A DNA stretch of 64,000 nucleotides from NCBI RefSeq assembly GCF_003325375.1, contig NZ_CP030862.1, forward strand, positions 6,267,501-6,331,500, written 5' to 3'. Of the stretch, positions 50,269 to 59,131 are shown piece after piece; position 1 is the first letter of the stretch; each line of letters opens with the position of its first letter. The notes under the pieces are model-generated. The model saw only the letters and a list, made by a program, of their open reading frames with translations. It searched no databases and was not told the DNA's origin. This DNA comes from Streptomyces globosus. GTDB taxonomy: Bacteria > Actinomycetota > Actinomycetes > Streptomycetales > Streptomycetaceae. The translations under genes and the position numbers were made by a program.

Positions 50269-50316
50269 CCCCGGGCGGGGGCTGCCGCCGGGACCCGGTA
50301 GTCTGATCTTGACTGT

Positions 50317-50330
50317 TTGAACAAGTTCAA
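50317..50330. promoter_or_regulatory. 14-bp palindrome before the PKD/repeat protein gene
   Basis: TTGAAC, AA, GTTCAA, a perfect dyad 17 bases before the GTG start, in an AT-rich patch. It lies where a promoter or early leader would be. It could be an operator; no regulator is assigned. Confidence 0.5.
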
Positions 50331-50347
50331 GAACTACTGGGGGGCCG

Positions 50348-52054
50348 GTGCACCGTCACCGCATCATGATCTCCGCCGCGGCCGCCGCGGCAGCCGTGGG
50401 CCTCGTACCGGCCACGGTGCAGGCGGCGGAGCCGACGCCGCCGGCTGCGGCCACGGGGAAGGCCGGGGCCGCAGAGAAGGCCGGGGCCGCAGGTAAGGCC
50501 GACGCGGCACGGGCCGAGCTGCGCAAGTCGCCGTTCTTCAGCCCGGCCGAGCGCTCCGTCGCCGCCAAGGGGCAGTCCGGCGGCAAGGCGTCGGCGCAGG
50601 GGGGCGCGAACGCGGCGGCGGGCGACCCGTACCTGTCCGTCGAGATGGGCGCGAGCCACACCACGGCGCGGGGGATCATGCTCACCGCGTACGTAATGAT
50701 CATCAGCGACCTGCCGACCGGGGCCCTCGTGAACGTCGACTGGGGCGACGGCAACAAGGAGACGGAGGTCGTCCTCTCCGACGCCGCCTACCCCTTCCTC
50801 CACCTGAACCACACGTACGCGGAAGTCGGCGCCCACAAGGTCACCCTCACCGCGGAGGACATCCGCAGCGGCCTGAAGACGACGAACACCCTCGACGTCG
50901 TCGTGGCCGGCTCCGAGTTCACCCCGCACGCCCCGACCCGGCTGCTGGACACCCGCGACGGCACCGGCGCGGCGGGCGCCCGGCCCGTCCCCGCGTACGG
51001 GACGACCCGCGTGAAGGTCGCCGGCACCCGCGGCATCCCGGCCGGCGTGTCCGCCGTGGCGCTCAACCTCACGGCCACCAACACCAGGGCCGCCGGGCAC
51101 GTCAGCGCGTACGCCGCGGGCACCGACCGCCCGGCCACGTCGAACCTCAACTTCGCGGCGGGGCAGACCGTCCCGAACCTGGCGGTCGTCCCGGTGAGCG
51201 AGGACGGCCACATCGAACTGTCCAACCACAGCGACGGCACCACGGACCTGCTCGCGGACGTCACCGGCTACTTCACCCGCTCCGCGGCAGCCGGCTACAC
51301 CTCGCTCGCCCCGACGCGCCTCGTCGACACCCGCGAGGGGCTGGGCGCGGCACGGGGCCCGGCCGCCGGCCAGTCGACGTTCGCCGTGCAGATCGCGGGC
51401 GCGGGCGGCGTCCCGCCGAAGGGCGTCACGGCGGTGGCCCTGAACGTCACGGTGACCGACCCGCGGGAGGCGGGCCACCTGACGCTCTTCCCGAGCGGGC
51501 AGCAGGCGCCGGCCACGTCGAACCTCAACTTCACGGCCGGGCAGACCGTCGCCAACTCGGTGATCGTCCCGGTCGGCCCCGACGGCCGGATCGAGATCCG
51601 CAACGGCTCCTGGGGCGGGGCCGACGTGATCGTGGACGTCGTCGGCCACTACAGCGCCGACGGCAAGGCCGCCTACCTGCCGGTCACGCCGACCCGCCTG
51701 CACGACTCCCGCGAGTGGTGGCAGGTCAAGTCCTTCGACTTCCTGCACCAGCGGATCCCGGCGGGCAAGTCGGCACCGGAGGCGGCCGTGGTGAACGCGA
51801 CGGTGACCAACACCACCGGCAGCGGCCACCTTTCGATCGCCCCGGACCCGAACACCCGGCTGCAGTACGACCAGGGCACGGCGACCACCCCGCAGCCCCC
51901 GCAGTCCTCGAACCTGAACTGGACGAAGGGCGCGACGGTCTCGAACCTCGCCCAGACGGGCACGGGCCCCGACGGCATCGTCGACTTCTGGAACCGCAGC
52001 TGGGAGCCGGTCGACCTGGTCGTCGACCTCTTCGGCATCTACGACAGGCGCTGA
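50348..52054 (+). CDS. Secreted surface protein with PKD domain and three tandem beta repeats
   Basis: A 568-residue exported protein starting at GTG behind GGGGGG. Signal peptide (IMISAAAAAAAVGLVPATVQ then A|AE), an Ala/Lys-rich region, a PKD-like domain (ALVNVDWGDGNKETEVVLSD to HTYAEVGAHKVTLTAED), then three repeats of about 120 residues. Each repeat opens with PTRLLDTRDG / PTRLVDTREG / PTRLHDSREW and contains (A/S)SNLN(F/W) and a closing VVDLFG- or VTGYF-like strand. I know this repeat from several Streptomyces surface proteins and from lectin-like domains, without a firm function. No enzyme motif is visible. A carbohydrate-binding role is plausible. Confidence 0.82.
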   Translation: MHRHRIMISAAAAAAAVGLVPATVQAAEPTPPAAATGKAGAAEKAGAAGKADAARAELRKSPFFSPAERSVAAKGQSGGKASAQGGANAAAGDPYLSVEMGASHTTARGIMLTAYVMIISDLPTGALVNVDWGDGNKETEVVLSDAAYPFLHLNHTYAEVGAHKVTLTAEDIRSGLKTTNTLDVVVAGSEFTPHAPTRLLDTRDGTGAAGARPVPAYGTTRVKVAGTRGIPAGVSAVALNLTATNTRAAGHVSAYAAGTDRPATSNLNFAAGQTVPNLAVVPVSEDGHIELSNHSDGTTDLLADVTGYFTRSAAAGYTSLAPTRLVDTREGLGAARGPAAGQSTFAVQIAGAGGVPPKGVTAVALNVTVTDPREAGHLTLFPSGQQAPATSNLNFTAGQTVANSVIVPVGPDGRIEIRNGSWGGADVIVDVVGHYSADGKAAYLPVTPTRLHDSREWWQVKSFDFLHQRIPAGKSAPEAAVVNATVTNTTGSGHLSIAPDPNTRLQYDQGTATTPQPPQSSNLNWTKGATVSNLAQTGTGPDGIVDFWNRSWEPVDLVVDLFGIYDRR

Positions 52055-52195
52055 CCCCCGGGGTCCGCGAACGCGCCGGCCAGGAGATATCCGGCACGTT
52101 CGCGGGCCCCGACCAAGATCTCCCGGTACGCACCGCACCCCACCCGCTACACTTGCGCCGGTGGCCAGGTCCTCACGGACCGCGTCCACGAGCAC

Positions 52196-52268
52196 GCCTT
52201 CGTAGCTCAGGGGATAGAGCACCGCTCTCCTAAAGCGGGTGTCGCAGGTTCGAATCCTGCCGGGGGCA
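52196..52268 (+). tRNA. tRNA-Arg (anticodon CCT)
   Basis: A complete 73-base tRNA. The acceptor stem GCCTTCG pairs with CGGGGGC allowing G-T pairs, the D arm is GCTCAGGGGATAGAGC, and the anticodon stem CCGCT/AGCGG encloses the loop CTCCTAA with anticodon CCT, reading AGG (Arg). The T arm is GCAGG, TTCGAAT, CCTGC. CCA is not encoded. It is a rarely used arginine codon in this GC-rich genome. Confidence 0.97.
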
Positions 52269-52389
52269 CAACGCGTTACCGCTCTGACCTGGGATTACTC
52301 CCCCAGGGAGGGCTCCTGCTCGGCCTCGGACTCCTCGTCCGGGGCCGTTTGCGTGAGCGGAGGACGGCATCCCACGCGTATCCGGCATC

Positions 52390-53808
52390 TCAGGAGGACC
52401 ACGCCGCGAGGAGTTCCGCCGGGCCGTACGCAGCGTCGAGCCCCGCGCAGTCGGTCCCGCTGCGCGAGACAGCGATGACAGGCACGGGAGCATCCGTGAG
52501 CGCGGCACGGTGTCGGTGCAGCGCCGCGAGATCGTGCCGGTCGAACGGGGAGTTCTCCAGCCACTTCACCGAGCCGACGAACAACAGCTCCTTGGCGATA
52601 GGCGCGCGGTCCGCTCCCACGATGTCGATCTCCACATCGTTGGTGCGGGTCCAGTAACCGCCGATGGCGGGGGCAGCCGGGAGGTTCGCATCGGGAAGCA
52701 GCCGTGCCAGCGCGTCGCGCACCAGAGGTTCAATGGCCCTGCCACGCCAGCTGGTCCAGTTTTCACGGATGCGCTGCAGCGTCAGGTCACCCCGGCCCCG
52801 CTCGATCTCCTCCATCGCCGGACCCAGGAGCTTCAGCCAGAAGCGGAGGTAGGGATCCGCGACCCGGTAGCGGCGATCCTTCGAAGGCCGCGTGGACACG
52901 GGAAGCTCTGCCGCGATCACCCGCTTGTCCGCGAGAATCCCCAGCGACCGCTGTAGCGGGGTCGCCCCGATCCCGCCGGCGGCGCGGGCAATGTTGGAGA
53001 ACGTCCGCTCACCGCTGCCGATCGCCGAGAGGACGGTGCGTGCCTGGACCTGCTGGGGGAACTCCGCTGCAAGTGAGCGCTCCGCCGACACCAGCAAGGC
53101 CGAGACCGGATCACTGAGCGCCGCCTGCAGGAACTCCCACATCCCGGCGCCGTGCGTCCACTCCGCACAGATCAGAGGCAGTCCACCGGTGATCAAGGCC
53201 GCATCGAAGGCCGAGGCAGGATCGAGGCCGAGCATCTCGCCCACCTCCGCCGGGTTGAGCGGACCCAGAACCATCTCCCGTCCACGCTGATGGAACGGGC
53301 GTCCATAGCTGTTCAGCGCCTCCATCATCGACAGGTCGGAACCGATGAGAACCAGCAGAACCGGCTTCTTCTCCAGCACTCGGTCCCAGGCCCGCTGGAG
53401 CATGCCTTCGAAGGCGCCTTCCGCATCCATCAGATAGGGCACCTCGTCCATGACCACCACGCTCGCCCGGTCGTGCGGAAGGGCCGCCGCCAGCACGTCG
53501 AAGGCCGCATCCCAACTCGCCGGGCGGGCCGCGGACAGCAGATTCGCCAGCGGAAGGCTGGACACGTGCGCATCCTGGCTGAACCGCTCCAGGTCAGCCC
53601 CCGGCGACGCCCCCGTGGCGGCATAGAAGAGGAACGGCGCACCGGACCTCTCGGCGAACCGCTCCACCAACCGCGACTTGCCCACCCGGCGGCGCCCTCG
53701 AAGCATCACGCACCGCCCCGGCCGCTCCCCACCGACCCCGGCGGCCACCTTGCCCAGCTCGCGATCCAGCGTCTCGAGCTCGTGCCGCCTGCCCACGAAA
53801 TCTGCCAT
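52390..53808 (-). CDS. Archaeal-type (DUF234) P-loop ATPase
   Basis: A 472-residue AAA-like ATPase. MADFVGRRHELETLDRELGK is the typical opening, Walker A is RGRRRVGKSRL and Walker B VVVMDEVPYL. The middle holds the winged-helix FSNIARAAGGIGATPLQRSL. The C-terminal DUF234 part resembles a PD-(D/E)xK nuclease fold with DVEIDIVGADR and ELLFVGSVKW. Members are spread by horizontal transfer and are of uncertain function. Third-position GC looks lower than in neighbouring genes. It sits 121 bases from tRNA-Arg and behind an AT-rich GTTAG dyad, which supports acquisition. ATG 53808 matches the family start. Confidence 0.88.
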   Translation of the reverse strand: MADFVGRRHELETLDRELGKVAAGVGGERPGRCVMLRGRRRVGKSRLVERFAERSGAPFLFYAATGASPGADLERFSQDAHVSSLPLANLLSAARPASWDAAFDVLAAALPHDRASVVVMDEVPYLMDAEGAFEGMLQRAWDRVLEKKPVLLVLIGSDLSMMEALNSYGRPFHQRGREMVLGPLNPAEVGEMLGLDPASAFDAALITGGLPLICAEWTHGAGMWEFLQAALSDPVSALLVSAERSLAAEFPQQVQARTVLSAIGSGERTFSNIARAAGGIGATPLQRSLGILADKRVIAAELPVSTRPSKDRRYRVADPYLRFWLKLLGPAMEEIERGRGDLTLQRIRENWTSWRGRAIEPLVRDALARLLPDANLPAAPAIGGYWTRTNDVEIDIVGADRAPIAKELLFVGSVKWLENSPFDRHDLAALHRHRAALTDAPVPVIAVSRSGTDCAGLDAAYGPAELLAAWSS

Positions 53809-53839
53809 GCCGCGCCTCCCCAGCATCGCCGATGCCAAA

Positions 53840-53863
53840 GTTACTAACACTGTAGTTAGCAAC
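53840..53863. promoter_or_regulatory. AT-rich inverted repeat upstream of the DUF234 ATPase gene
   Basis: GTTACTAAC, 6 bases, GTTAGCAAC (8 of 9 positions pair), with another GTTAG just beyond. It stands out by its A/T content and lies 32 bases upstream of the start, so it may hold the promoter and operator, or a recombination site. Confidence 0.6.
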
Positions 53864-53968
53864 ATTAGCGTTAGTTGCAGGCTCTTCGGGGAGGTACCGC
53901 GCGGTGCCGATCACGCCGAACGGCGGCCGTCGTGCACGTGCGCCCCCCTGGGGGCGGGCACGAGGAAG

Positions 53969-54001
53969 CCCTTCCGGGCCCCGGGGGCGGGGCCGGAAGG
54001 G
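53969..54001. terminator. Hairpin downstream of the 66-residue protein gene
   Basis: CCCTTCCGGGCCCC pairs with GGGGCCGGAAGGG with one bulged base. It begins 17 bases past the leftward stop. Confidence 0.7.
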
Positions 54002-54018
54002 TCAGGGGTGGGCGGCGG

Positions 54019-54219
54019 CTAGCTCAGGCCCCTTGTGCGTTCGCCTATGCGGTCGCCTACCGGGGCGCCTGCGCGCTTCAGGTCCGCCTTCGTGTGTGCG
54101 CCGCCCTTGACCTTGCTGCGTACGGGGCCGGCAAAGCCGTGGCCCTTGGAGGGGGGCGGTCCGGGCGGCTCCTGGCCCTTCGCGGCGCGCCGGAGGTCCT
54201 GGTTCTGCTCTTTGCTCAT
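54019..54219 (-). CDS. Small hydrophilic protein
   Basis: A 66-residue very charged protein, MSKEQNQDLRRAAKGQEPPG then PPPSKGHGFAGPVRSKVKGG and a basic end. It has no hydrophobic core and should be disordered. I recall close relatives, often found in many Streptomyces, with the same QEPPGPPPSKGHGFAGP centre; their role is unknown. ATG 54219 is preceded by GAGGAG at 11 bases. A terminator follows. Confidence 0.72.
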   Translation of the reverse strand: MSKEQNQDLRRAAKGQEPPGPPPSKGHGFAGPVRSKVKGGAHTKADLKRAGAPVGDRIGERTRGLS

Positions 54220-54303
54220 CCCGTCGTCAACTCCTCGGGAAGCACCCAATCGGACTATTGGGATCGTATGCACATATGGCGCGGTGTGCACCTTCCGGGG
54301 GCG

Positions 54304-56127
54304 TCAGCGGGTGGTCGGCTCCGCCGGGCCCGCGGGGTCGGGGACGAGGCCCGCCGGGCAGGGCGTGCCCCGGGGCAGCTGGTACTTCGCCGCGATCCGG
54401 TACTCCCCCGGCGCCGGGGCCAGGAGCTCCGTCCACACGTCGCCCGCGGCGTCCGCCTCGGCCTTGAACAGGCAGCCGGCCGTGTTCGCGTACCCCTGCG
54501 GCGGCGGCACCGGGCGCCCCTCGGCGTCGACGAGCCCGAGCCAGGGCGAGTGCGGGATCCGGACCAGGACCCGTCCGGGGGCCTTCACGTCGACCACCAG
54601 CCGGTCCGCGCCCGCCCGGACCACCGAGGCCGGCCCGGACACCAGTTCCGTCGGCCGGGTGACGCGGAAGAGCTGCCAGTTCGCGTCGCCCCACACCCGC
54701 TCCAGGTACGGCAGCCCACCGGCGACGAGCCGGGCCTCCGCCTCGCCGCCCGAGTCGGGTTTGTCCGCCGGCAGCACCACGTAGTGGACGGCCCACCGCT
54801 CCAGCCACTCCCGGTAGCTGTCCGCGGTCAGCGTGTCGTCGTAGAAGAGCGGGTTGCGCTCCAGGTCCGCCTGCCGGTTCCAGCCGCGCGCGAGGTTCAC
54901 GTACGCCGGGAACGCCGACGACTCCCGGTGGCTGCTCGCCGGCACCACCTCGACGCGCCCCCGGTCCGCGCCCGCCTTCTGCAGCTGGTCGACCAGCGGG
55001 GCGAGCTCCCGGTTCCAGGCGGCCACGGGGGTGGTGCGCACGATGTCGGTGACGCTGTTCACGGTGATCCACACGGTCACCCCGGTGAACGCCGCCACCA
55101 GCGCCCGCCGGCGGCGCGTGCCCGCGGCCGCGTACGGGACGGCCGCCAGGAGGACGGCCCCGCCGAAGAGCATGGCGAGGCGGGTGACGTTCGAGCCGAC
55201 CTGCGAGTCGATCGCCCAGGTCAGGAAGACGCCGAGGACGTACACCGCCGCGGCGGCCCGGACCGTCTTCCACCGCTTCGGTACGAGGAGGGCGACGGCC
55301 AGCCCCGTCGCGAACGGCAGCCACGCCGAGCCGATCTTCATGGGCTGCGTCCCGGAGAAGGGGAACAGCCAGGCCGACAGCCCGACGACCGCCACCGGGG
55401 CCAGGCCGAGGGCGTACGCGCCCGGCCGCCGGCGGCTCAGGAACAGCGCGGCCGCGACGACCCCGAGGAAGAGGCCCGCGACGGGGCTGGAAGCGGTCGC
55501 GAGCCCGGCCAGCGGCGCCGCGACCGCGGCCTTCGCCCAGCGGCGGCGGGCCCAGCGGCGGGGCCAGCAGAAGACGGCCGCGACGGCGCCCAGCGCGAAC
55601 ATCGCACCCAGCCCGAAGGTGACCCGCCCGGACAGGGCGTTGCAGAAGAGGCCGTACACCCCGGCGAGGGCCGGCCACAGCGGCTCGCGCACGGCGCCGC
55701 GGCAGCGGGTCAGGATCAGCGCGAGCAGTCCGGCGGAGACGGTGCCGGCGACCATCATCGTCGTCCGCACACCAATCATGTACATGACGTACGGCGACAC
55801 GACGCTGTACGAGACGGGGTGCATGCCCCCGTACCACGCCAGGTTGTACGCCGAGTCCGGATGGCGGCCCACGAACTCGGCCCATGCGTCCTGCGCGGCG
55901 AGGTCGCCGCCGCTGTTGGCGAAGGCGTAGAACCAGACGACGTGGAGCAGGGCCGCCACCGCCGTGGACACCGCCACCGGGTGCCGCCGGGCCGCGGCGA
56001 GCGCGCGGGCGGCAGGCCCCCCGCCGCCGGCACCGCCCCGGGCACCACCCGCCGTACGCGCCGGCCCGGCGGCGGCCGGCGCGGGCGCGCCCCGGCCCTC
56101 GGTCTGCTCCTGCTCAGCGGTGGTCAC
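54304..56127 (-). CDS. Polytopic membrane protein, GT-C glycosyltransferase-like layout
   Basis: A 607-residue protein. After a 45-residue Gly/Ala-rich start come about ten hydrophobic helices, with a first outer loop WFYAFANSGGDLAAQDAWAE and HPDSAYNLAWYGGMHPVSYS. The C-terminal 230 residues are a soluble extracytoplasmic region (SREWLERWAVHYVVLPADKP-like text: YREWLERWAVHYVVLPADKP). Many helices, an acidic first loop and a large outer domain fit a GT-C-type lipid-linked sugar transferase, though such genes are often labelled MFS transporters. No catalytic proof is visible. It follows the carboxypeptidase gene in the same direction across a terminator. Confidence 0.72.
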   Translation of the reverse strand: MTTAEQEQTEGRGAPAPAAAGPARTAGGARGGAGGGGPAARALAAARRHPVAVSTAVAALLHVVWFYAFANSGGDLAAQDAWAEFVGRHPDSAYNLAWYGGMHPVSYSVVSPYVMYMIGVRTTMMVAGTVSAGLLALILTRCRGAVREPLWPALAGVYGLFCNALSGRVTFGLGAMFALGAVAAVFCWPRRWARRRWAKAAVAAPLAGLATASSPVAGLFLGVVAAALFLSRRRPGAYALGLAPVAVVGLSAWLFPFSGTQPMKIGSAWLPFATGLAVALLVPKRWKTVRAAAAVYVLGVFLTWAIDSQVGSNVTRLAMLFGGAVLLAAVPYAAAGTRRRRALVAAFTGVTVWITVNSVTDIVRTTPVAAWNRELAPLVDQLQKAGADRGRVEVVPASSHRESSAFPAYVNLARGWNRQADLERNPLFYDDTLTADSYREWLERWAVHYVVLPADKPDSGGEAEARLVAGGLPYLERVWGDANWQLFRVTRPTELVSGPASVVRAGADRLVVDVKAPGRVLVRIPHSPWLGLVDAEGRPVPPPQGYANTAGCLFKAEADAAGDVWTELLAPAPGEYRIAAKYQLPRGTPCPAGLVPDPAGPAEPTTR

Positions 56128-56220
56128 TGGTCGCTCACTGCCCTACTCCCCAGCCCTGGGGTCCACTCCGACGCGTCCCGGCCGCCCGTCCCGGTCGCCC
56201 GTCCCGGCTACTGGACGCAC

Positions 56221-56254
56221 ACCGGCGCCCCGGGGTTGCCCCCGAGGCGCCGGT
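56221..56254 (-). terminator. Terminator hairpin after the carboxypeptidase gene
   Basis: ACCGGCGCCCCGGGG and CCCCGAGGCGCCGGT pair over 15 bases with one G-T-type mismatch and loop TTGC, 25 bases past the stop on the reverse strand. Confidence 0.8.
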
Positions 56255-56278
56255 CCATGGTCTCCGGTGCGGCCGCGG

Positions 56279-58960
56279 TCAGCCGATCCGGGTCAGCTTG
56301 CTGCCGATTCCCGGCGCAGCCAGGTCGTTCTTCAGGATCACGGGAACCTTCACCTGGCTGGCCCCCTCGCCGACGGTCAGCACGCCGACCTCGGTGCCCG
56401 CCGTCGCGGTCTGCGGCAGCTTGGAGTCGCCGTGCGACAGCCTGATGTCGACGGTCAGCGACGGCCAGCCGACCGCCTCGACGTCGGCACCGGCCACGAC
56501 CGGGGTGCGGCCGCCGAGCCCGTCGTCCACGTACCCGACGACGTCGCCCTTCTTCACCACGGCGGCGTTGGTCAGCGACTTCTGCGTGGCCAGCATGATG
56601 TTCTTGCTCGCCGCGATCGCCGTGCCGAGGATCGGCACGCCGTGCTGCCCGAGGACCGCGCCGACGATCAGCTGGCGGGTCTTGCCGACCTGCTTCTCCG
56701 CGGCGAAGAGCAGGTTGCCGCCCGCCTTGCTGGTGGAGCCGGTCTTGATGCCGAGCGAGCCGTTGTACGGCACGAGGTCGTTCCAGTTGCGCCAGACCTT
56801 GCCCGACGGGTCCTGCCAGTTCGGCAGCTTGGTGATGGCGACGAGCTCCGGCATCTCGACGACCTTCAGACCCAGCTTGACCTGGTCCTCGGCGGTGCTG
56901 ACCGTCGTGGCGTCCAGACCCGAGGGGTCCGTGTACGTCGTGTTGGTCATGCCGAGTTCCCTGGCGGTGTCGTTCATCTTCTTGACGAACGCCTCCTGGT
57001 CGCCGCCGGTGTCCCAGCGGGCGAGCAGCCGCGCGACGTTGTTCGCCGACGGGATCATGATCGCGGCGAGGGCGTCGTACTGCGAGATCTTGTCGCCCTC
57101 CTTCAGCGTGTTGACCGTCGACTCGCCCTCGGCGTCCTTCTTGCCGTCCTCGACGGCCGTCTTGTCGACATCGATCATCGGACCCTGCTCCCCCTTCTTC
57201 AGGGGGTGGTTCTTCAGGATCACGTACGCCGTCATCGTCTTGGCGACGCTGCCGATGGCGATCGGCTTCTGCTCGCCGAAGGTGCCGACGGTGCCGAGGC
57301 CCGAGGCCGCCATGAACGCCTGGCCCTCCTTGGGCCAGGGCAGCGCCGGAGCGGCGCCCTCGAAGGTGTACGACTTCTTCGCCGTCATCGTGAGCTTCGG
57401 CTCGGGCAGCGGGCGGACCAACTGCACGACCGACAGGATGACGGCGAGGAGCACGACGAGCGGCGCGTAGATCTTGACCCGGCGCACGAAGGTGCGCATC
57501 GGGGTCGGCGGCGGGGGCGGGTTGTTCGTGAGGTCCGCGAGCATGTCGAGCGGCGGCTTCGGCGGCAGCGGCTGCTGCGTCGTCCGCTCGGTCCGGTCGG
57601 AGGCGGCCGACGCCGGCGCCGACGCCGACGCGGCGGCAGCGGCAGCCGGCACGGCGGCCTTCGGCGCGGCGGCCTTCGGCGGCGGTACGGGGCCCCGCGC
57701 GGGCGCGGCCGGCTTCGCCGGGCCGTCGTCGGTCCGCAGCGGCACGAACGTGCTCGCCTTCTCCCCGCCGACCGACTTCGGCGGTACGGGGCGCTCGGCG
57801 ACGGGCTTGTCGGCCGCAGGGGCAGCCGGTGCGGCCGGGGGCTTGACGGCGCGGAAGACGGCGGTGCGCTCGCTGTCCTCCGGCTCCTCGTCGGCGGGCC
57901 TCGCCGCGGCCGGAGCAGAGGCAGAACCAGCAGCAGAAGCAGAAGCAGAAGCAGAAGCGGAACCGGACGTCTTGCCGGCCTCGGCGGCCGGCGGCTTCAC
58001 CGCGCGGAAGACGGCGGTGCGCTCGCTGTCCTCGGACTCCCCGGCGGGCTTCGCCGCGGCCGCCCCACGCCCCGCGGCCCCGGCGGCGGCCGCGGCGGCA
58101 CCACCCGCCCGACCGGAACCGGAATCGAGGCGCGGCGCGCGGAACACCGCGGTGCGCTCGCTGTCGTCGTCCCCGGAGGCGGCGGGAGCCTTGTCAGCGG
58201 GCTTCGCGCCAGCGGCGGAGGCGGAGGCGGAACCAGAACCGGAATCGAATGTGGGGGCCCGGAAGACAGCCGTGCGCTCACTGTCGTCGGCACCGCCCGC
58301 GGGCTCCGCGGCCTTCTCGGCGCCGCCCGCGGCGGCAGCGTCGGCGGCGGGCTTCCCGGCGGGACGCGCCCCGGACCCGGCGGCTTCTCGCTTCCGCGTC
58401 GAACCGGAATCAAACACCGGGGCCCGGAAGACGGCGGTGCGCCCACTGCCGCCGCTGTCGCCGGACTCCGGGGCGGACGTGCCAACGGGCTTCTCGGAAG
58501 CCTTCGCGGAAGCCTTCGCGGAAGCCTTCGCGGCGGCCTTGCCGGGGGCTTCCGACGGGTTCGTCGCAGCGGGAGCAGCCGCGGACGCGCCCGCATCGCC
58601 CGCCCCATCCGACTCGTCAGCCTTACCGGAATCGCCGCCGGCGCCACCGGCTTCCTCGGCCTCGGCGTCCCCGTCGGACGCTGCGGATTCCGCCCGTCCG
58701 GACGAACCGGCACGCGGCGCACCGGCGTCCTCCCCCGCGGCCTCGCCCTCGGGCTCGGGGTCCTCCGCCGACTCCGCCTCCGCGGCCTCCCGCTCCCGTA
58801 CGGAACCGGACGCCGCCCCCGCCGCGTCCTCGGGGTCGCGGGGACGGAACACGGACAACCTGGGATCCCGTTCCGCAGCGGACTTCGCCGCCCCCGGCAC
58901 TGCTTCATCAACCGACTTGTCGGGGGACTCGCCCGCCACCAGTTCCTCCTCGTTCGCCAC
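56279..58960 (-). CDS. D-alanyl-D-alanine carboxypeptidase with long cytoplasmic repeat region
   Basis: An 893-residue low-molecular-weight penicillin-binding protein (S11-type) that trims the terminal D-Ala of peptidoglycan stems. The catalytic motifs are SVAK (Ser571), SAN (638-640) and KTG (739-741). A single membrane helix at about 499-516 (APLVVLLAVILSVVQLV) anchors it with the enzyme outside. The 495 residues before the helix should be cytoplasmic and disordered, rich in Ala/Glu/Ser, with five copies of RTAVFRA, four of them as DSERTAVFRA. Ordinary S11 enzymes are 380-450 residues long. The start is GTG 58960. Confidence 0.9.
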   Translation of the reverse strand: MANEEELVAGESPDKSVDEAVPGAAKSAAERDPRLSVFRPRDPEDAAGAASGSVREREAAEAESAEDPEPEGEAAGEDAGAPRAGSSGRAESAASDGDAEAEEAGGAGGDSGKADESDGAGDAGASAAAPAATNPSEAPGKAAAKASAKASAKASEKPVGTSAPESGDSGGSGRTAVFRAPVFDSGSTRKREAAGSGARPAGKPAADAAAAGGAEKAAEPAGGADDSERTAVFRAPTFDSGSGSASASAAGAKPADKAPAASGDDDSERTAVFRAPRLDSGSGRAGGAAAAAAGAAGRGAAAAKPAGESEDSERTAVFRAVKPPAAEAGKTSGSASASASASAAGSASAPAAARPADEEPEDSERTAVFRAVKPPAAPAAPAADKPVAERPVPPKSVGGEKASTFVPLRTDDGPAKPAAPARGPVPPPKAAAPKAAVPAAAAAASASAPASAASDRTERTTQQPLPPKPPLDMLADLTNNPPPPPTPMRTFVRRVKIYAPLVVLLAVILSVVQLVRPLPEPKLTMTAKKSYTFEGAAPALPWPKEGQAFMAASGLGTVGTFGEQKPIAIGSVAKTMTAYVILKNHPLKKGEQGPMIDVDKTAVEDGKKDAEGESTVNTLKEGDKISQYDALAAIMIPSANNVARLLARWDTGGDQEAFVKKMNDTARELGMTNTTYTDPSGLDATTVSTAEDQVKLGLKVVEMPELVAITKLPNWQDPSGKVWRNWNDLVPYNGSLGIKTGSTSKAGGNLLFAAEKQVGKTRQLIVGAVLGQHGVPILGTAIAASKNIMLATQKSLTNAAVVKKGDVVGYVDDGLGGRTPVVAGADVEAVGWPSLTVDIRLSHGDSKLPQTATAGTEVGVLTVGEGASQVKVPVILKNDLAAPGIGSKLTRIG
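57846..58445. repeat. Five spaced RTAVFRA-encoding repeats
   Basis: The block GCGGAAGACGGCGGTGCGCT or close variants recurs near 57850, 58002, 58140, 58256 and 58427, encoding the RTAVFRA motif of the carboxypeptidase tail, preceded by DSE in four copies. Spacing is 115-170 bases and the intervening sequence is variable. Confidence 0.88.
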
Positions 58961-59131
58961 CGCGTCGCGTCCGGCTGTCCGAATGTCTAACAGTGTCCCG
59001 TCTCGGGGGCATCGCCCTCGCCCTAGACGAGAACGACATAGCTGCCGGTTCCCCTACAAAGCGACCAGGCACTCTCGACAGATGAATGTGAGAGGGGTCA
59101 CCCTGTCACTCATCCACGCGGGGAGGCATGG

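Noticed and set aside
52196..52268. Integrated element bounded by a duplicated tRNA-Arg 3' end
   Set aside because: I looked for a second copy of the T-arm/acceptor sequence in the window and saw none, and no integrase gene is present, so only a possible remnant is reported.
55964..58990. 1008-codon rightward open frame over the carboxypeptidase
   Set aside because: Arg/Gly-rich shadow without motifs; the opposite strand holds SxxK, SxN and KTG motifs in order.
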